Source: Sphingomonas sp. BK580
Lineage (GTDB): Bacteria; Pseudomonadota; Alphaproteobacteria; Sphingomonadales; Sphingomonadaceae
Length of the DNA: 64,000 nt
Direction of reading: 5' to 3'
NCBI RefSeq assembly: GCF_014194975.1
Contig: NZ_JACIAY010000009.1
Coordinates: forward strand, 124,001 to 188,000
Part shown: in pieces, positions 8,927 to 17,265 of the stretch
Numbering within the stretch: the first letter of the stretch is position 1
Layout of the letters: each line of letters starts with the position of its first letter
The notes under the pieces: generated by a model
Databases searched by the model: none
What the model was told of the DNA's origin: nothing
The model's input: only the letters and a program-made list of their open reading frames with translations
Program-made: the position numbers and the translations under genes

Positions 8927-9346
8927 TCACGCCGCTCCCTTGCTCTCGACCGGCACCGCCTCGATGATCACGAAGGCCTGCGCCCAGGGGTGATCGTCGG
9001 TCAGCGTCAGATGGACGCGGGCGACGTGGCCCTCGGGTATCATCGCGTCAAGCCGTTCCTTGGCGCCGCCGGTCAGCGCCAGCGTCGGCGCGCCCGAGCG
9101 CGCGTTGACCACGCCGATGTCCTTCATGAACACGCCCGCCTTGAAGCCGGTGCCGACCGCCTTGGAGAAGGCCTCCTTGGCGGCGAAGCGCTTGGCGTAG
9201 GTGCCCGCGCGCGTCAGCGGCCGCCGCGCCGCCTTGGCGCGCTCCACGTCGGTGAAGACGCGCGCCTCGAAGCGCTCGCCGAAGCGGTCGAGCGAGGCCT
9301 GGATCCGCTCGATGTTGCACAGGTCCGAGCCGAGGCCGACGATCAC
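8927..9346 (-). CDS. acpS: Holo-[acyl-carrier-protein] synthase
   Basis: Transfers 4'-phosphopantetheine from CoA to apo-ACP. The start is a GTG preceded by GGGGAGGA (about four bases before), giving 139 residues beginning [16 protein letters not shown]. The metal/CoA-binding motifs GLGSDL and [15 protein letters not shown] are intact. A longer in-frame reading upstream would run through an intergenic repeat and is rejected. It is followed after 4 bases by lepB and preceded by a repeat-filled spacer after pdxJ. Confidence 0.95.
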   Translation of the reverse strand: MIVGLGSDLCNIERIQASLDRFGERFEARVFTDVERAKAARRPLTRAGTYAKRFAAKEAFSKAVGTGFKAGVFMKDIGVVNARSGAPTLALTGGAKERLDAMIPEGHVARVHLTLTDDHPWAQAFVIIEAVPVESKGAA

Positions 9347-9349
9347 GAG

Positions 9350-9547
9350 ATCCTCCCCGGCGCGGGGAGGGGGACCGCTCGCGAAGCGAGTGGTGGAGGG
9401 GGGCACGCGGCGTCGCGCAAGCTCGAGGGAAGGGCGCAGGCGGGATCGCCGGTGAGCGAGGTCGACAGATCGATCCGCATCGCTCGCGGCGATCCCCCTC
9501 CACCACCGTGCTGCGCACGGCGGTACACCTCCCCTTGCAGGGGAGGA
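9350..9547. repeat. REP/BIME-like inverted repeat element between pdxJ and acpS
   Basis: About 200 bases whose two ends are related hairpins in opposite orientation. The left end has TCCTCCCC...GGGGAGGGGGA followed by GTGGTGGAGGGGGG. The right end has CCCCCTCCACCACC followed by CTCCCC-TTGCA-GGGGAGG. The element separates two genes of one operon, so it lies inside the presumed transcript and may stabilise or attenuate it. Confidence 0.75.
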
Positions 9548-9560
9548 TTTAGCGCCCACC

Positions 9561-10289
9561 TCATCGCGCGCTCTCCATCGCGTCGCGCATGCGGCGGACG
9601 CTCGCGTCGAGGCCGACGAAGATCGCCTCCCCGATCAGGAAGTGCCCTATGTTGAGCTCGCGCACCTGCGGGATCACCGCCACTGGCGCGACATTGTCGT
9701 AGGTCAGCCCGTGGCCGGCGTGGACCTCGATGCCGTTCTTCGCCGCCAGCGCCGCCGCGTCCGTCAGCCGGCGCAGCTCATCCGCGCGCGCTGCACCCTC
9801 CAGCTCGGCGTAGCGGCCGGTATGCAGCTCCACCACCGGCGCGCCGAGCTGGAGCGCGGCCTTGATCTGGCGCGGGTCGGGCTCGATGAAGAGCGACACG
9901 CGCACCCCCGCCTCGCGCAGCGCGCCGACGATCGGGGCGAGCGCGGCGCGCTGCCCCGCGGCGTCGAGCCCGCCCTCGGTGGTGCGCTCCTCGCGCTTCT
10001 CGGGGACGATGCAGGCGGCGTGCGGGCGATGGCGCAGCGCGATCGCGAGCATCTCGGGCGTCGCCGCCATCTCGAGATTGAGCGGGATCGCGAGACCGGC
10101 GGACAGCCGCGCGATATCGTCGTCGGTGATGTGGCGCCGGTCCTCGCGCAGATGCGCGGTGATGCCGTCCGCACCCGCCTCAGCCGCCAGCAGCGCGGCG
10201 CGGACCGGATCGGGGAAGCCGCCGCCGCGCGCGTTGCGCACCGTGGCAACATGGTCGATGTTGACCCCGAGACGCAGCGGCGCGGCCAT
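9561..10289 (-). CDS. pdxJ: Pyridoxine 5'-phosphate synthase
   Basis: Condenses 1-deoxyxylulose 5-phosphate with 3-amino-2-oxopropyl phosphate to make pyridoxine 5'-phosphate (vitamin B6). The 242-residue TIM barrel shows [16 protein letters not shown], the catalytic-Glu region [31 protein letters not shown] and [12 protein letters not shown], ending [13 protein letters not shown]. The ATG overlaps the pyrE stop (TGATG), so translation is probably coupled; an adjacent upstream GTG is possible. Confidence 0.96.
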   Translation of the reverse strand: MAAPLRLGVNIDHVATVRNARGGGFPDPVRAALLAAEAGADGITAHLREDRRHITDDDIARLSAGLAIPLNLEMAATPEMLAIALRHRPHAACIVPEKREERTTEGGLDAAGQRAALAPIVGALREAGVRVSLFIEPDPRQIKAALQLGAPVVELHTGRYAELEGAARADELRRLTDAAALAAKNGIEVHAGHGLTYDNVAPVAVIPQVRELNIGHFLIGEAIFVGLDASVRRMRDAMESAR

Positions 10290-10873
10290 CACGCGGCGGC
10301 CCGGCTGCCCGGCTTGATCGCCGGGATCGCGGCCAGCTCGGGCGGCAGCGAGTCGGCCTCGTAGGTCGGCACGTCGAGCCGGATCAGCGGGAAGAAGGGT
10401 ACGCCGATGTCGGCCTGGCCGTTCGAACGATCGACCAGCGCGGCGCCCGCGACGACTCGCCCGCCCGCGGCCGCGATCGCGGCGATCGCCTCGCGGCTGG
10501 ACAGGCCGGTGGTGACGACGTCCTCCATCATCAGCACCTCCTGCCCGGGCGCGAGTCGGAAGCCGCGGCGCAGCTCGAACGTGCCGGTCGGCCGCTCGAC
10601 GAACATCGCCTCGACGCCGAGCGCGCGCGCCATCTCGTGCCCCGCGATCACCCCGCCCATCGCGGGTGCGACCACCGCGCTGATGCGCTGCCGCAGCTCG
10701 TCAGGGATGCGCTCGGCCAACGCCTCGGCCAGCCGCGCGCCGCGACGCGGGTCCATCAGCACGCGTGCGCACTGGAGATAACGCGGGCTGCGCAGGCCCG
10801 AGGAGAGGATGAAATGTCCCTCGAGCAGCGCGTCGGCGGCGCGGAACTCGGCCAGCACCTCGTCGTCGGTCAT
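10289..10873 (-). CDS. pyrE: Orotate phosphoribosyltransferase
   Basis: Makes orotidine 5'-phosphate from orotate and PRPP in pyrimidine synthesis. The 194 residues start [10 protein letters not shown] with GGAGGAG about a dozen bases upstream. The PRPP-binding motif [17 protein letters not shown] and the orotate-side loop [16 protein letters not shown] are clear. It is the first gene of the pyrE-pdxJ-acpS-lepB operon and is divergent from coxB. Confidence 0.95.
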   Translation of the reverse strand: MTDDEVLAEFRAADALLEGHFILSSGLRSPRYLQCARVLMDPRRGARLAEALAERIPDELRQRISAVVAPAMGGVIAGHEMARALGVEAMFVERPTGTFELRRGFRLAPGQEVLMMEDVVTTGLSSREAIAAIAAAGGRVVAGAALVDRSNGQADIGVPFFPLIRLDVPTYEADSLPPELAAIPAIKPGSRAAA

Positions 10874-10906
10874 CGTCGCGTCACGCTCCTCCACGGCCAC
10901 CCGCGC

Positions 10907-10935
10907 GGCATAGGAGCGGGCGCGCCCGCGCGCAA
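10907..10935 (-). promoter_or_regulatory. Possible promoter of pyrE operon
   Basis: On the minus strand TTGCGC (10930-10935) is followed after 17 bases by TATGCC (10907-10912), a plausible sigma-70-type pair about 35 bases before the pyrE start codon. Judged by eye only. Confidence 0.3.
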
Positions 10936-10974
10936 CGCGCGGCGCTCGCGAAAACCGCCGTCGCGCGCAGGGCC

Positions 10975-11002
10975 TTGAGGCGAGGGGTCGGTCTGCTATA
11001 CG
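10975..11002 (+). promoter_or_regulatory. Possible promoter of coxB-ctaD
   Basis: TTGAGG (10975-10980) and TATACG (10997-11002) are separated by 16 bases and lie about 70 bases upstream of the coxB start in the pyrE/coxB divergent spacer. They resemble housekeeping promoters of sphingomonads; no transcription evidence is available. Confidence 0.4.
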
Positions 11003-11070
11003 CCTAGGCAGGAGGGGCAGGCTTGCCCGGCCCGCTGACGCGTGCGCCAGAGAGGGGTTTAGAACACAAC

Positions 11071-12309
11071 ATGCTGACAACCGGGTTCAAGGCAGGTTTC
11101 GGGGCAGGTCGCCGGGGCGCGCTGACAGGATTGATGCTTGCGGCCGGGCTCGCGCTGGCGGGCGTGGCCGGCGGGGCCTCCGCCCAGGCCGCGGCGCCGA
11201 GCGCCGGGCCCGCGACGAGCGCCACCGCGGCGCCGAGCGGGCTCCGTCCCGCCGACGCCAACCAGGGCCAGGCCGGCGGCACCGTGCAGAAGGCCGACGC
11301 CGCGCCCGCCGCCCCCGCGCTGGCGATGGACGGCGCCCCCGCGATGGACGCGCGGGTCGTCAGCACCGGCCCCAAGATCGGCCAGCCGGTCGACGGCGTG
11401 ATCCACATCCAACCGCAGGTCACCAAGAATGGCCTGCGCGCGCACTGGTTTCACGATCGCATCCTGTTCCCGCTGATCACGATCATCTCGCTGTTCGTGC
11501 TGGCGCTGCTCGTGTTCGTGGTGATCCGCTTCCGCGCCAGCGCCAACCCGACCCCGTCCAAGACGAGCCACAACACCGTGATCGAGGTGGTGTGGACGCT
11601 GGCGCCGGTGCTGATCCTGGTCGCCATCGCGGTGCCCTCGATCGGGCTGCTCCAGGCGCAGTTCCGCCCCGCCCCGGCGGGCGCGGTGACGCTGAAGGCG
11701 ATCGGCAACCAGTGGTTCTGGAGCTACCAGTATCCCGACCACGGCGGGATCGAGATCACCGCCAACATGCTCAAGGAAGGCAGCCAGGTCGCGGCGGGCG
11801 AGCGCGCGCGCAGCGACGCGGACGGGCCGCGGCTGCTCGCCACCGACAATCGCGTGGTGCTGCCCGTCGGCGTGCCGATCCGGCTGATCACCACCGCCAA
11901 CGACGTGATCCACAGCTGGGCGGTCCCCGCCTTCTGGATCAAGCTCGACGCGATCCCGGGCCGCCTCAACGAGACCAGCTTCACCATCGACAAGCCGGGC
12001 CTCTATTTCGGCCAGTGCTCGGAGCTGTGCGGCGCGCGCCACGCGTTCATGCCGATCGCGGTGGAGGCGGTGCCGCCGGCGCAGTTCGCCGCCTGGGTGC
12101 GCGCCAAGGGCGGCTCGATGCCGGCCGCGGGCAAGCCCTCCGACAAGGTGATCCCGCAGCCCGGCGCCGACGGCTCGGCCGCGGTGATGGACGAGGCCGC
12201 GATGAGCAACGCGCTGACCGGTCCGACCGAGAACGGCACCGACACTCCCACCCCTTCCCCGCAGGGCGCGACCGGCAACCCCGGTGGCGTCGGCGAAGCC
12301 GGACGCTAA
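11071..12309 (+). CDS. coxB: Cytochrome c oxidase subunit II
   Basis: Carries the CuA centre that accepts electrons from cytochrome c. A signal-like N-terminus is followed by an Ala/Pro/Gly-rich linker to about residue 110, then two membrane segments ([20 protein letters not shown] and [14 protein letters not shown]). The cupredoxin domain has the aromatic patch [10 protein letters not shown] and CuA ligands in [11 protein letters not shown] and [16 protein letters not shown]-terminal extension of about 70 residues is rich in Pro, Thr and Gly and is not needed for CuA. ATG 11071 was chosen over an earlier in-frame GTG because it gives a better signal peptide. Confidence 0.96.
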   Translation: MLTTGFKAGFGAGRRGALTGLMLAAGLALAGVAGGASAQAAAPSAGPATSATAAPSGLRPADANQGQAGGTVQKADAAPAAPALAMDGAPAMDARVVSTGPKIGQPVDGVIHIQPQVTKNGLRAHWFHDRILFPLITIISLFVLALLVFVVIRFRASANPTPSKTSHNTVIEVVWTLAPVLILVAIAVPSIGLLQAQFRPAPAGAVTLKAIGNQWFWSYQYPDHGGIEITANMLKEGSQVAAGERARSDADGPRLLATDNRVVLPVGVPIRLITTANDVIHSWAVPAFWIKLDAIPGRLNETSFTIDKPGLYFGQCSELCGARHAFMPIAVEAVPPAQFAAWVRAKGGSMPAAGKPSDKVIPQPGADGSAAVMDEAAMSNALTGPTENGTDTPTPSPQGATGNPGGVGEAGR

Positions 12310-12313
12310 GACG

Positions 12314-13981
12314 ATGACCGACACCGCGCTCCACCCGTCCGCCTTCCAGGCGCACGATCACGGCCACCATGACGCGCACGCCGACCACAAGCCCGGCTTC
12401 TTCGCGCGCTGGTTCATGTCCACCAACCACAAGGACATCGGCACGCTCTACCTCATCTTCGCGATCTGCGCGGGGATCATCGGCGGCGCGATCTCGGGGC
12501 TGATGCGCGCCGAGCTGATGCACCCGGGCATCCAGTATCTGCCCAAGTGGGTGGCGATGCTCCACGGCGGCACCGAGCAGAGCTTCGACCAGGCGCTCCA
12601 CCTGTGGAACGTGCTGGTCACCGCGCACGGCCTCATCATGGTGTTCTTCATGGTGATGCCGGCGATGATCGGCGGTTTCGGCAATTGGTTCGTGCCGATC
12701 ATGATCGGCGCGCCCGACATGGCCTTCCCGCGGATGAACAACATCAGCTTCTGGCTGCTGGTGCCCGCCTTCACCCTGCTGCTGGCCTCGCCCTTCTTCG
12801 GCGGCGCGGGCACCGGTTGGACGGTCTACGCGCCGCTCTCCACCTATGGCGAGCCGGGGCCGTCGGTCGACATGGCGATCCTGTCGCTCCATCTCGCGGG
12901 CGTCAGCTCGATCCTCGGCGCGATCAACTTCATCACCACGATCTTCAACATGCGCGCGCCGGGCATGACGCTGCACAAGATGCCGCTGTTCGCCTGGTCG
13001 GTGCTGGTCACCGCCTTCCTGCTGCTGCTGGCGTTGCCGGTGCTCGCCGCGGCGATCACGATGCTGCTGACCGACCGCAACTTCGGCACCACCTTCTACG
13101 ACCCGGCGGGCGGCGGCGACCCGGTGCTGTATCAGCATCTGTTCTGGTTCTTCGGTCACCCCGAAGTGTACATCATGATCCTGCCGGGCTTCGGCATCAT
13201 CAGCCACATCGTCGCCACTTTCAGCCGCAAGCCCGTGTTCGGCTATCTCGGCATGGCCTATGCCATGGTCGCGATCGGGGTGGTCGGCTTCGTGGTGTGG
13301 GCGCACCACATGTTCACCACCGGCATGAGCGTCAACGTGAAGATGTACTTCACCGCGGCGACGATGGTGATCGCGGTGCCGACGGGCATCAAGATCTTCT
13401 CCTGGATCGCGACCATGTGGGGCGGCTCGCTGCGCTTCCCCACGCCGATGGTCTGGGCGATCGGCTTCATCTTCATGTTCACCGTCGGCGGCGTGACCGG
13501 CGTGGTGCTCGCCAACGGCGGGGTCGACGACTACATGCAGGACACCTACTACGTGGTGGCGCACTTCCACTACGTGCTGAGCCTCGGCGCGGTGTTCTCG
13601 CTCTTCGCCGGCTTCTATTACTGGTTCCCGAAGATGACCGGGCGGATGTACTCGGAATTGCTCGGCCAGCTGCACTTCTGGGTGTTCTTCGTCGGCGTGA
13701 ACGTGATGTTCTTCCCGATGCACTTCCTCGGCCTGCAGGGCATGCCGCGGCGCTACCCGGACTATCCCGACGCCTTCGCACACTGGAACCATGTCGCGAC
13801 GGTCGGCTACATGATCATGGCGTCGGGAATGGTGATCTTTTTCGTCAACGTCGTCTGGTCGATGCTGGCGGGCAAGAAGGCGCCCGACAATCCGTGGGGC
13901 GCGGGTGCGACCACGCTGGAGTGGACCCTGTCGAGCCCGCCCCCGTTCCACCAGTTCGAGACGTTGCCCAAGATCGACTGA
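12314..13981 (+). CDS. ctaD: Cytochrome c oxidase subunit I (aa3-type)
   Basis: Catalytic haem-copper subunit of the proton-pumping terminal oxidase. It has 555 residues and twelve expected membrane segments. Key motifs are a haem a ligand in [15 protein letters not shown], the cross-linked His-Tyr of the CuB site in [15 protein letters not shown], the CuB histidines in WAHHMF, and [12 protein letters not shown] for the haem a and a3 ligands. A His-rich N-terminal tail ([12 protein letters not shown]) precedes the first segment. It starts 4 bases after coxB. No ctaB, ctaG or coxC follows; instead a terminator hairpin ends the unit. Confidence 0.97.
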   Translation: MTDTALHPSAFQAHDHGHHDAHADHKPGFFARWFMSTNHKDIGTLYLIFAICAGIIGGAISGLMRAELMHPGIQYLPKWVAMLHGGTEQSFDQALHLWNVLVTAHGLIMVFFMVMPAMIGGFGNWFVPIMIGAPDMAFPRMNNISFWLLVPAFTLLLASPFFGGAGTGWTVYAPLSTYGEPGPSVDMAILSLHLAGVSSILGAINFITTIFNMRAPGMTLHKMPLFAWSVLVTAFLLLLALPVLAAAITMLLTDRNFGTTFYDPAGGGDPVLYQHLFWFFGHPEVYIMILPGFGIISHIVATFSRKPVFGYLGMAYAMVAIGVVGFVVWAHHMFTTGMSVNVKMYFTAATMVIAVPTGIKIFSWIATMWGGSLRFPTPMVWAIGFIFMFTVGGVTGVVLANGGVDDYMQDTYYVVAHFHYVLSLGAVFSLFAGFYYWFPKMTGRMYSELLGQLHFWVFFVGVNVMFFPMHFLGLQGMPRRYPDYPDAFAHWNHVATVGYMIMASGMVIFFVNVVWSMLAGKKAPDNPWGAGATTLEWTLSSPPPFHQFETLPKID

Positions 13982-14004
13982 TCGGGCGCTCGCTCGTGAT
14001 CCGG

Positions 14005-14044
14005 CCGGCGCCGCGTCCACGGACGCGGCGCCGGTCGGCCTTTG
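14005..14044 (+). terminator. Terminator after ctaD
   Basis: A perfect 14-base stem, CCGGCGCCGCGTCC (14005-14018) with GGACGCGGCGCCGG (14021-14034), followed by TCGGCCTTT. It lies 24 bases after the ctaD stop and supports an end of the coxB-ctaD transcript here. Confidence 0.75.
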
Positions 14045-14088
14045 GGGGTGAGGAGCGGGCGTGAAGACCTCCCTTCCCCCCCTTCCTT

Positions 14089-14182
14089 CGTCATCCCCGC
14101 GGAGGCGGGGATCCAGACGCGCGAACCTTCCACGGAGCCGAGGCGGCAGCGTATATGGATCCCCGCCTTCGCGGGGATGACG
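14089..14182. repeat. 94-bp mirrored REP element, family 1 copy A
   Basis: Both ends are hairpins around ATCCCCGC/GCGGGGAT and the whole element is an inverted repeat (CGTCATCCCCGC at the left, GCGGGGATGACG at the right, with GGCGGGGATCC facing GGATCCCCGCC). A second copy of the same length lies at 17102-17195. Confidence 0.85.
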
Positions 14183-14257
14183 CCTAAGGGAGTGGGGCGG
14201 CCCAATCGCCCCACCTCCTAGCGATTCCGTAACCCCTCGCCGCTACACCGCCGCGCG

Positions 14258-14626
14258 ATGGAACTCGCGCGCGCCTACAAGCAGCTGATCGACCAGATCG
14301 TCGCGACCGCCGGACCGGCGCCGCTGCTCCACGTCCACGCCGGGTTGGCCATCTACCTGCTGGCCCGCCTCGTCCTGCGCGAGCAGCGCGGCTCGCTCGT
14401 CGCGCTCCACGTCGTGTTCGCCGCCGAGATGCTCAACGAGGCGCTCGACTGGCTCGCCGGTTCGCCGAGCTGGTCCGTCCGCGACACGCTCGGCGACATC
14501 ACGCTGACGATGCTGTGGCCCGTCGCCATCGCCGCGGTGGCGCAGCACCGCCGCCGGCGCTGGCGCCGCGCGACCGCCCGCCGACCCCGCCCCGCTGTAC
14601 CAGCCGCCCCATATCCAAGCAGTTGA
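14258..14626 (+). CDS. Small membrane protein, hypothetical (122 aa)
   Basis: A frame with two or three hydrophobic segments (LLHVHAGLAIYLLARLVL, SLVALHVVFAAEMLNEAL and ITLTMLWPVAIAAVA) and a basic, Arg-rich C-terminal tail. The family is unrecognised, but the pattern of polar residues within the helices (His, Glu, Asn) looks like a genuine small inner-membrane protein. It stands alone between a repeat and ugd. Confidence 0.65.
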   Translation: MELARAYKQLIDQIVATAGPAPLLHVHAGLAIYLLARLVLREQRGSLVALHVVFAAEMLNEALDWLAGSPSWSVRDTLGDITLTMLWPVAIAAVAQHRRRRWRRATARRPRPAVPAAPYPSS

Positions 14627-14733
14627 ATGCTGCACTGCACCGCTTGCGGCTTGCCAGACCGCGAACGTAACGGGTAGCGCTCCGGGCGAGGGGCCGATCG
14701 CGTCCCATCGTCAATCAACGAGGAGCGACCACC

Positions 14734-16035
14734 TTGCGCATCACCATGATCGGCTCGGGCTATGTCGGGCTGGTATCGGGCACCTGCTTCGCCGACTTCG
14801 GCCACGACGTCGTCTGCGTCGACAAGGATCAGGGCAAGATCGAGCGACTGCTCGCCGGCAAGATGCCGATCTACGAGCCCGGCCTCGAGGATCTCGTCGC
14901 GCGCAACGTCCAGGCCGGGCGCCTTCGCTTCACCACCGACCTCAAGGAGGGCGTGAAGGACGCCGACGCGGTCTTCATCGCGGTCGGCACGCCGTCGCGC
15001 CGCGGTGACGGCCACGCCGACCTGTCGTACGTCTACGCCGCCGCCAAGGAGATCGGCGAGGCGATCTCGGGCTATACGGTGATCGTGACCAAATCGACCG
15101 TCCCCGTCGGGACCGGCGACGAGGTCGAGCGGATCATCGGCGAGGCCGCGCCCGACGCCGATTTCGGCGTGGTCTCCAACCCGGAGTTCCTGCGCGAGGG
15201 CGCCGCGATCGACGACTTCAAGCGGCCCGACCGGATCGTCATCGGCTCGGAGGACGAGCGCGCCACCGACGTGATGCGTCAGGTGTACCGCCCACTGTAT
15301 CTCAACGCCGCGCCGATCCTCGTGACCCGCCGCCGCACCGCCGAGCTGATCAAGTACGCCGGCAACGCCTTCCTCGCGACCAAGATCACCTTCATCAACG
15401 AGATCGCCGACCTGTGCGAGAAGGTCGGTGCGGACGTGAAGGACGTCAGCCGCGGCATCGGGCTGGACAATCGCATCGGGTCCAAGTTCCTCCACGCCGG
15501 CCCCGGCTACGGCGGCTCGTGCTTCCCCAAGGACACGCTGGCGCTGCTCAAGACCAGCCAGGACTATGACGCGCCGCAGCGCATCGTCGAGGCGGTGGTC
15601 GCGGTGAACGAAAACCGCAAGCGCGCGATGGGGCGCAAGATCGTCCACGCGATGGGCGACGACGTCCGCGGCAAGACCGTCGCGGTGCTGGGCCTCACCT
15701 TCAAGCCGAACACCGACGATATGCGCGACTCGCCAGCGATCGCGGTGATCCAGACGCTGCAGGACGCCGGCGCGACGGTGAAGGCCTATGACCCCGAGGG
15801 CATGGAGCAGGCCGAGAAGCTGCTCGGCGACGTGGTCTATTGCAAGGGCCCGTACGAGGCGATCGAGGGCGCCGACGCGCTCGCGATCGTGACCGAGTGG
15901 GACCAGTTCCGCGCGCTCGACTTCGATCGGGTCAAGTCGCTGCTCAAGACCCCGGTGCTGATCGACCTGCGCAACATCTACACGCCCGACGAGATCGCCG
16001 CGGCGGGCTTCCAGTACACCAGCATCGGCCGCTGA
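14734..16035 (+). CDS. ugd: UDP-glucose 6-dehydrogenase
   Basis: Oxidises UDP-glucose to UDP-glucuronate with two NAD+, feeding exopolysaccharide and glycolipid synthesis. It has 433 residues with a TTG start after CGAGGAG. The NAD-binding motif ITMIGSGYVGLVSGTCFAD, the catalytic cysteine motif GPGYGGSCFPKDTLAL and the C-terminal UDP-binding Rossmann domain (VAVLGLTFKPNTDDMRDSPA) are complete. It is monocistronic, ending at a strong hairpin. Glucuronate-containing glycosphingolipids, typical of sphingomonads, need this precursor. Confidence 0.96.
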   Translation: MRITMIGSGYVGLVSGTCFADFGHDVVCVDKDQGKIERLLAGKMPIYEPGLEDLVARNVQAGRLRFTTDLKEGVKDADAVFIAVGTPSRRGDGHADLSYVYAAAKEIGEAISGYTVIVTKSTVPVGTGDEVERIIGEAAPDADFGVVSNPEFLREGAAIDDFKRPDRIVIGSEDERATDVMRQVYRPLYLNAAPILVTRRRTAELIKYAGNAFLATKITFINEIADLCEKVGADVKDVSRGIGLDNRIGSKFLHAGPGYGGSCFPKDTLALLKTSQDYDAPQRIVEAVVAVNENRKRAMGRKIVHAMGDDVRGKTVAVLGLTFKPNTDDMRDSPAIAVIQTLQDAGATVKAYDPEGMEQAEKLLGDVVYCKGPYEAIEGADALAIVTEWDQFRALDFDRVKSLLKTPVLIDLRNIYTPDEIAAAGFQYTSIGR

Positions 16036-16043
16036 GCCGCGAC

Positions 16044-16080
16044 GGCGCCGGCCCTCCCGGGAAGCGGGAGGATCGGCGCC
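16044..16080 (+). terminator. Terminator-like hairpin after ugd
   Basis: Nested stems: GGCGCCG (16044-16050) pairs with CGGCGCC (16074-16080), and inside it CCTCCC pairs with GGGAGG. It starts 9 bases after the ugd stop. There is no U-run, so it could also be a processing stem. Confidence 0.55.
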
Positions 16081-16125
16081 GCCCTACACCCTTGGCAGCG
16101 GCGCACGGGTCTGCTGTCTGGCGGC

Positions 16126-17004
16126 ATGGCCCGCCTCCTCTCTCGCGCGCTCGCCGTCGCGCTGCTGCTCGCCGCCGCGCTGCCCCAGGCCGCCGCGGCG
16201 CGCACCGTCCTCTTCATCGGCAACAGCTTCACCTTCGGCGCCAACTCGCCGGTGCAGCGCTACCGCCCCGATCGAGTCACCGATCTCAACGGCGAGGGCA
16301 TCGGCGGCGTGCCCGCGCTGTTCAAGACCTTCGCCGACGAGGCCGGGCTCGACTGGCAGGTCAGCCTCGAGACCTCGCCGGGCAAGGAGCTCGCCTGGCA
16401 CCTGCAGAACCGGCGCGCGCTGATCGACCGGCCGTGGGACGCGGTGGTGCTACAGGGATACAGCACGCTCGATCCGGCGCGCCCCGGCGACCCGACGCGC
16501 CACGTCGCCGCCGCGCGCGATCTCGCCGCGCTGTTCCGCGCGCGCAACCCCGCGGTGATCGTCGACCTCGTCGCCACCTGGTCGCGGGCCGATCTCACCT
16601 ATCGCCCGGGCGCGCGCTGGTCGGGGCAGCCGATCGTCGCGATGGCGGACGAGCTCGCCGCGGTGACCGACCGCGCCGTCGCCGAGGGCGGTGGCCTCAA
16701 CGCCGCGATAGCGGTGGGCAGCGCGTGGAACCGCGCGATCCGCGACGGACTCGCCGACCCCGACCCCTATGACGGGGTCGCTTTCGGCCAGGTCAGCCTG
16801 TGGAGCTGGGACCAGTACCACGCCAGCGCCGAGGGCTATTATCTCGAGGCGCTGATGACCTTCGGCACGCTCACCGGCGTCGACCCGCACCGGCTCGACG
16901 GGCGCGAGCGCGCCGCCGACGACCTTGGGCTGGATCCGCGCGTCGCGACGCGGCTGCGCGCGATCGCCAGCGACGAGCTGCGCGCGCGCGGGCGCCTGGG
17001 GTGA
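16126..17004 (+). CDS. Secreted SGNH/GDSL-like hydrolase
   Basis: A 292-residue protein with a signal peptide (MARLLSRALAVALLLAAALP, then QAAA). Directly after it comes FIGNSFTFGAN, which fits block I of SGNH hydrolases with Ser as nucleophile, and near the C-terminus WDQYHASAEGYYLEAL, which fits the block V Asp-x-x-His pattern. The family contains esterases acting on carbohydrates and lipids; the substrate is unknown. It has no operon partner. Confidence 0.7.
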   Translation: MARLLSRALAVALLLAAALPQAAAARTVLFIGNSFTFGANSPVQRYRPDRVTDLNGEGIGGVPALFKTFADEAGLDWQVSLETSPGKELAWHLQNRRALIDRPWDAVVLQGYSTLDPARPGDPTRHVAAARDLAALFRARNPAVIVDLVATWSRADLTYRPGARWSGQPIVAMADELAAVTDRAVAEGGGLNAAIAVGSAWNRAIRDGLADPDPYDGVAFGQVSLWSWDQYHASAEGYYLEALMTFGTLTGVDPHRLDGRERAADDLGLDPRVATRLRAIASDELRARGRLG

Positions 17005-17101
17005 GAATGGCGGGGGGGGGGGGATGGCGGCGGGGCTAGGCCGGCGGGAACGGACTGGCTGCCCTGCCGCCTGAGGTCGCATCCTGACGCAAGCCCAGAC
17101 C

Positions 17102-17195
17102 CGACATCCCCGCGGAGGCGGGGATCCAGACGAGCAGACCTGCGAAGGAGCCGCAGCGCCAGCGTGTATGGATCCCCGCCTCCGCGGGGATGACG
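17102..17195. repeat. 94-bp mirrored REP element, family 1 copy B
   Basis: Same architecture and length as 14089-14182: CATCCCCGC...GGCGGGGATCCAGACG at the left and GTATGGATCCCCGCC...GCGGGGATGACG at the right. The middle 30 or so bases differ but keep related words (GGAGCCG, GGCAGCG/GCCAGCG). Confidence 0.85.
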
Positions 17196-17265
17196 GAAAT
17201 GCGGGGCGACGTCGCGGCAGCGAGCGCCCATATCGAATGCGTCCGTATCATCGACGCCTCCGCCG

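Noticed and set aside
12047..14020. Long minus-strand open frame opposite ctaD
   Set aside because: His/Asp/Arg-rich shadow of ctaD with no recognisable family.
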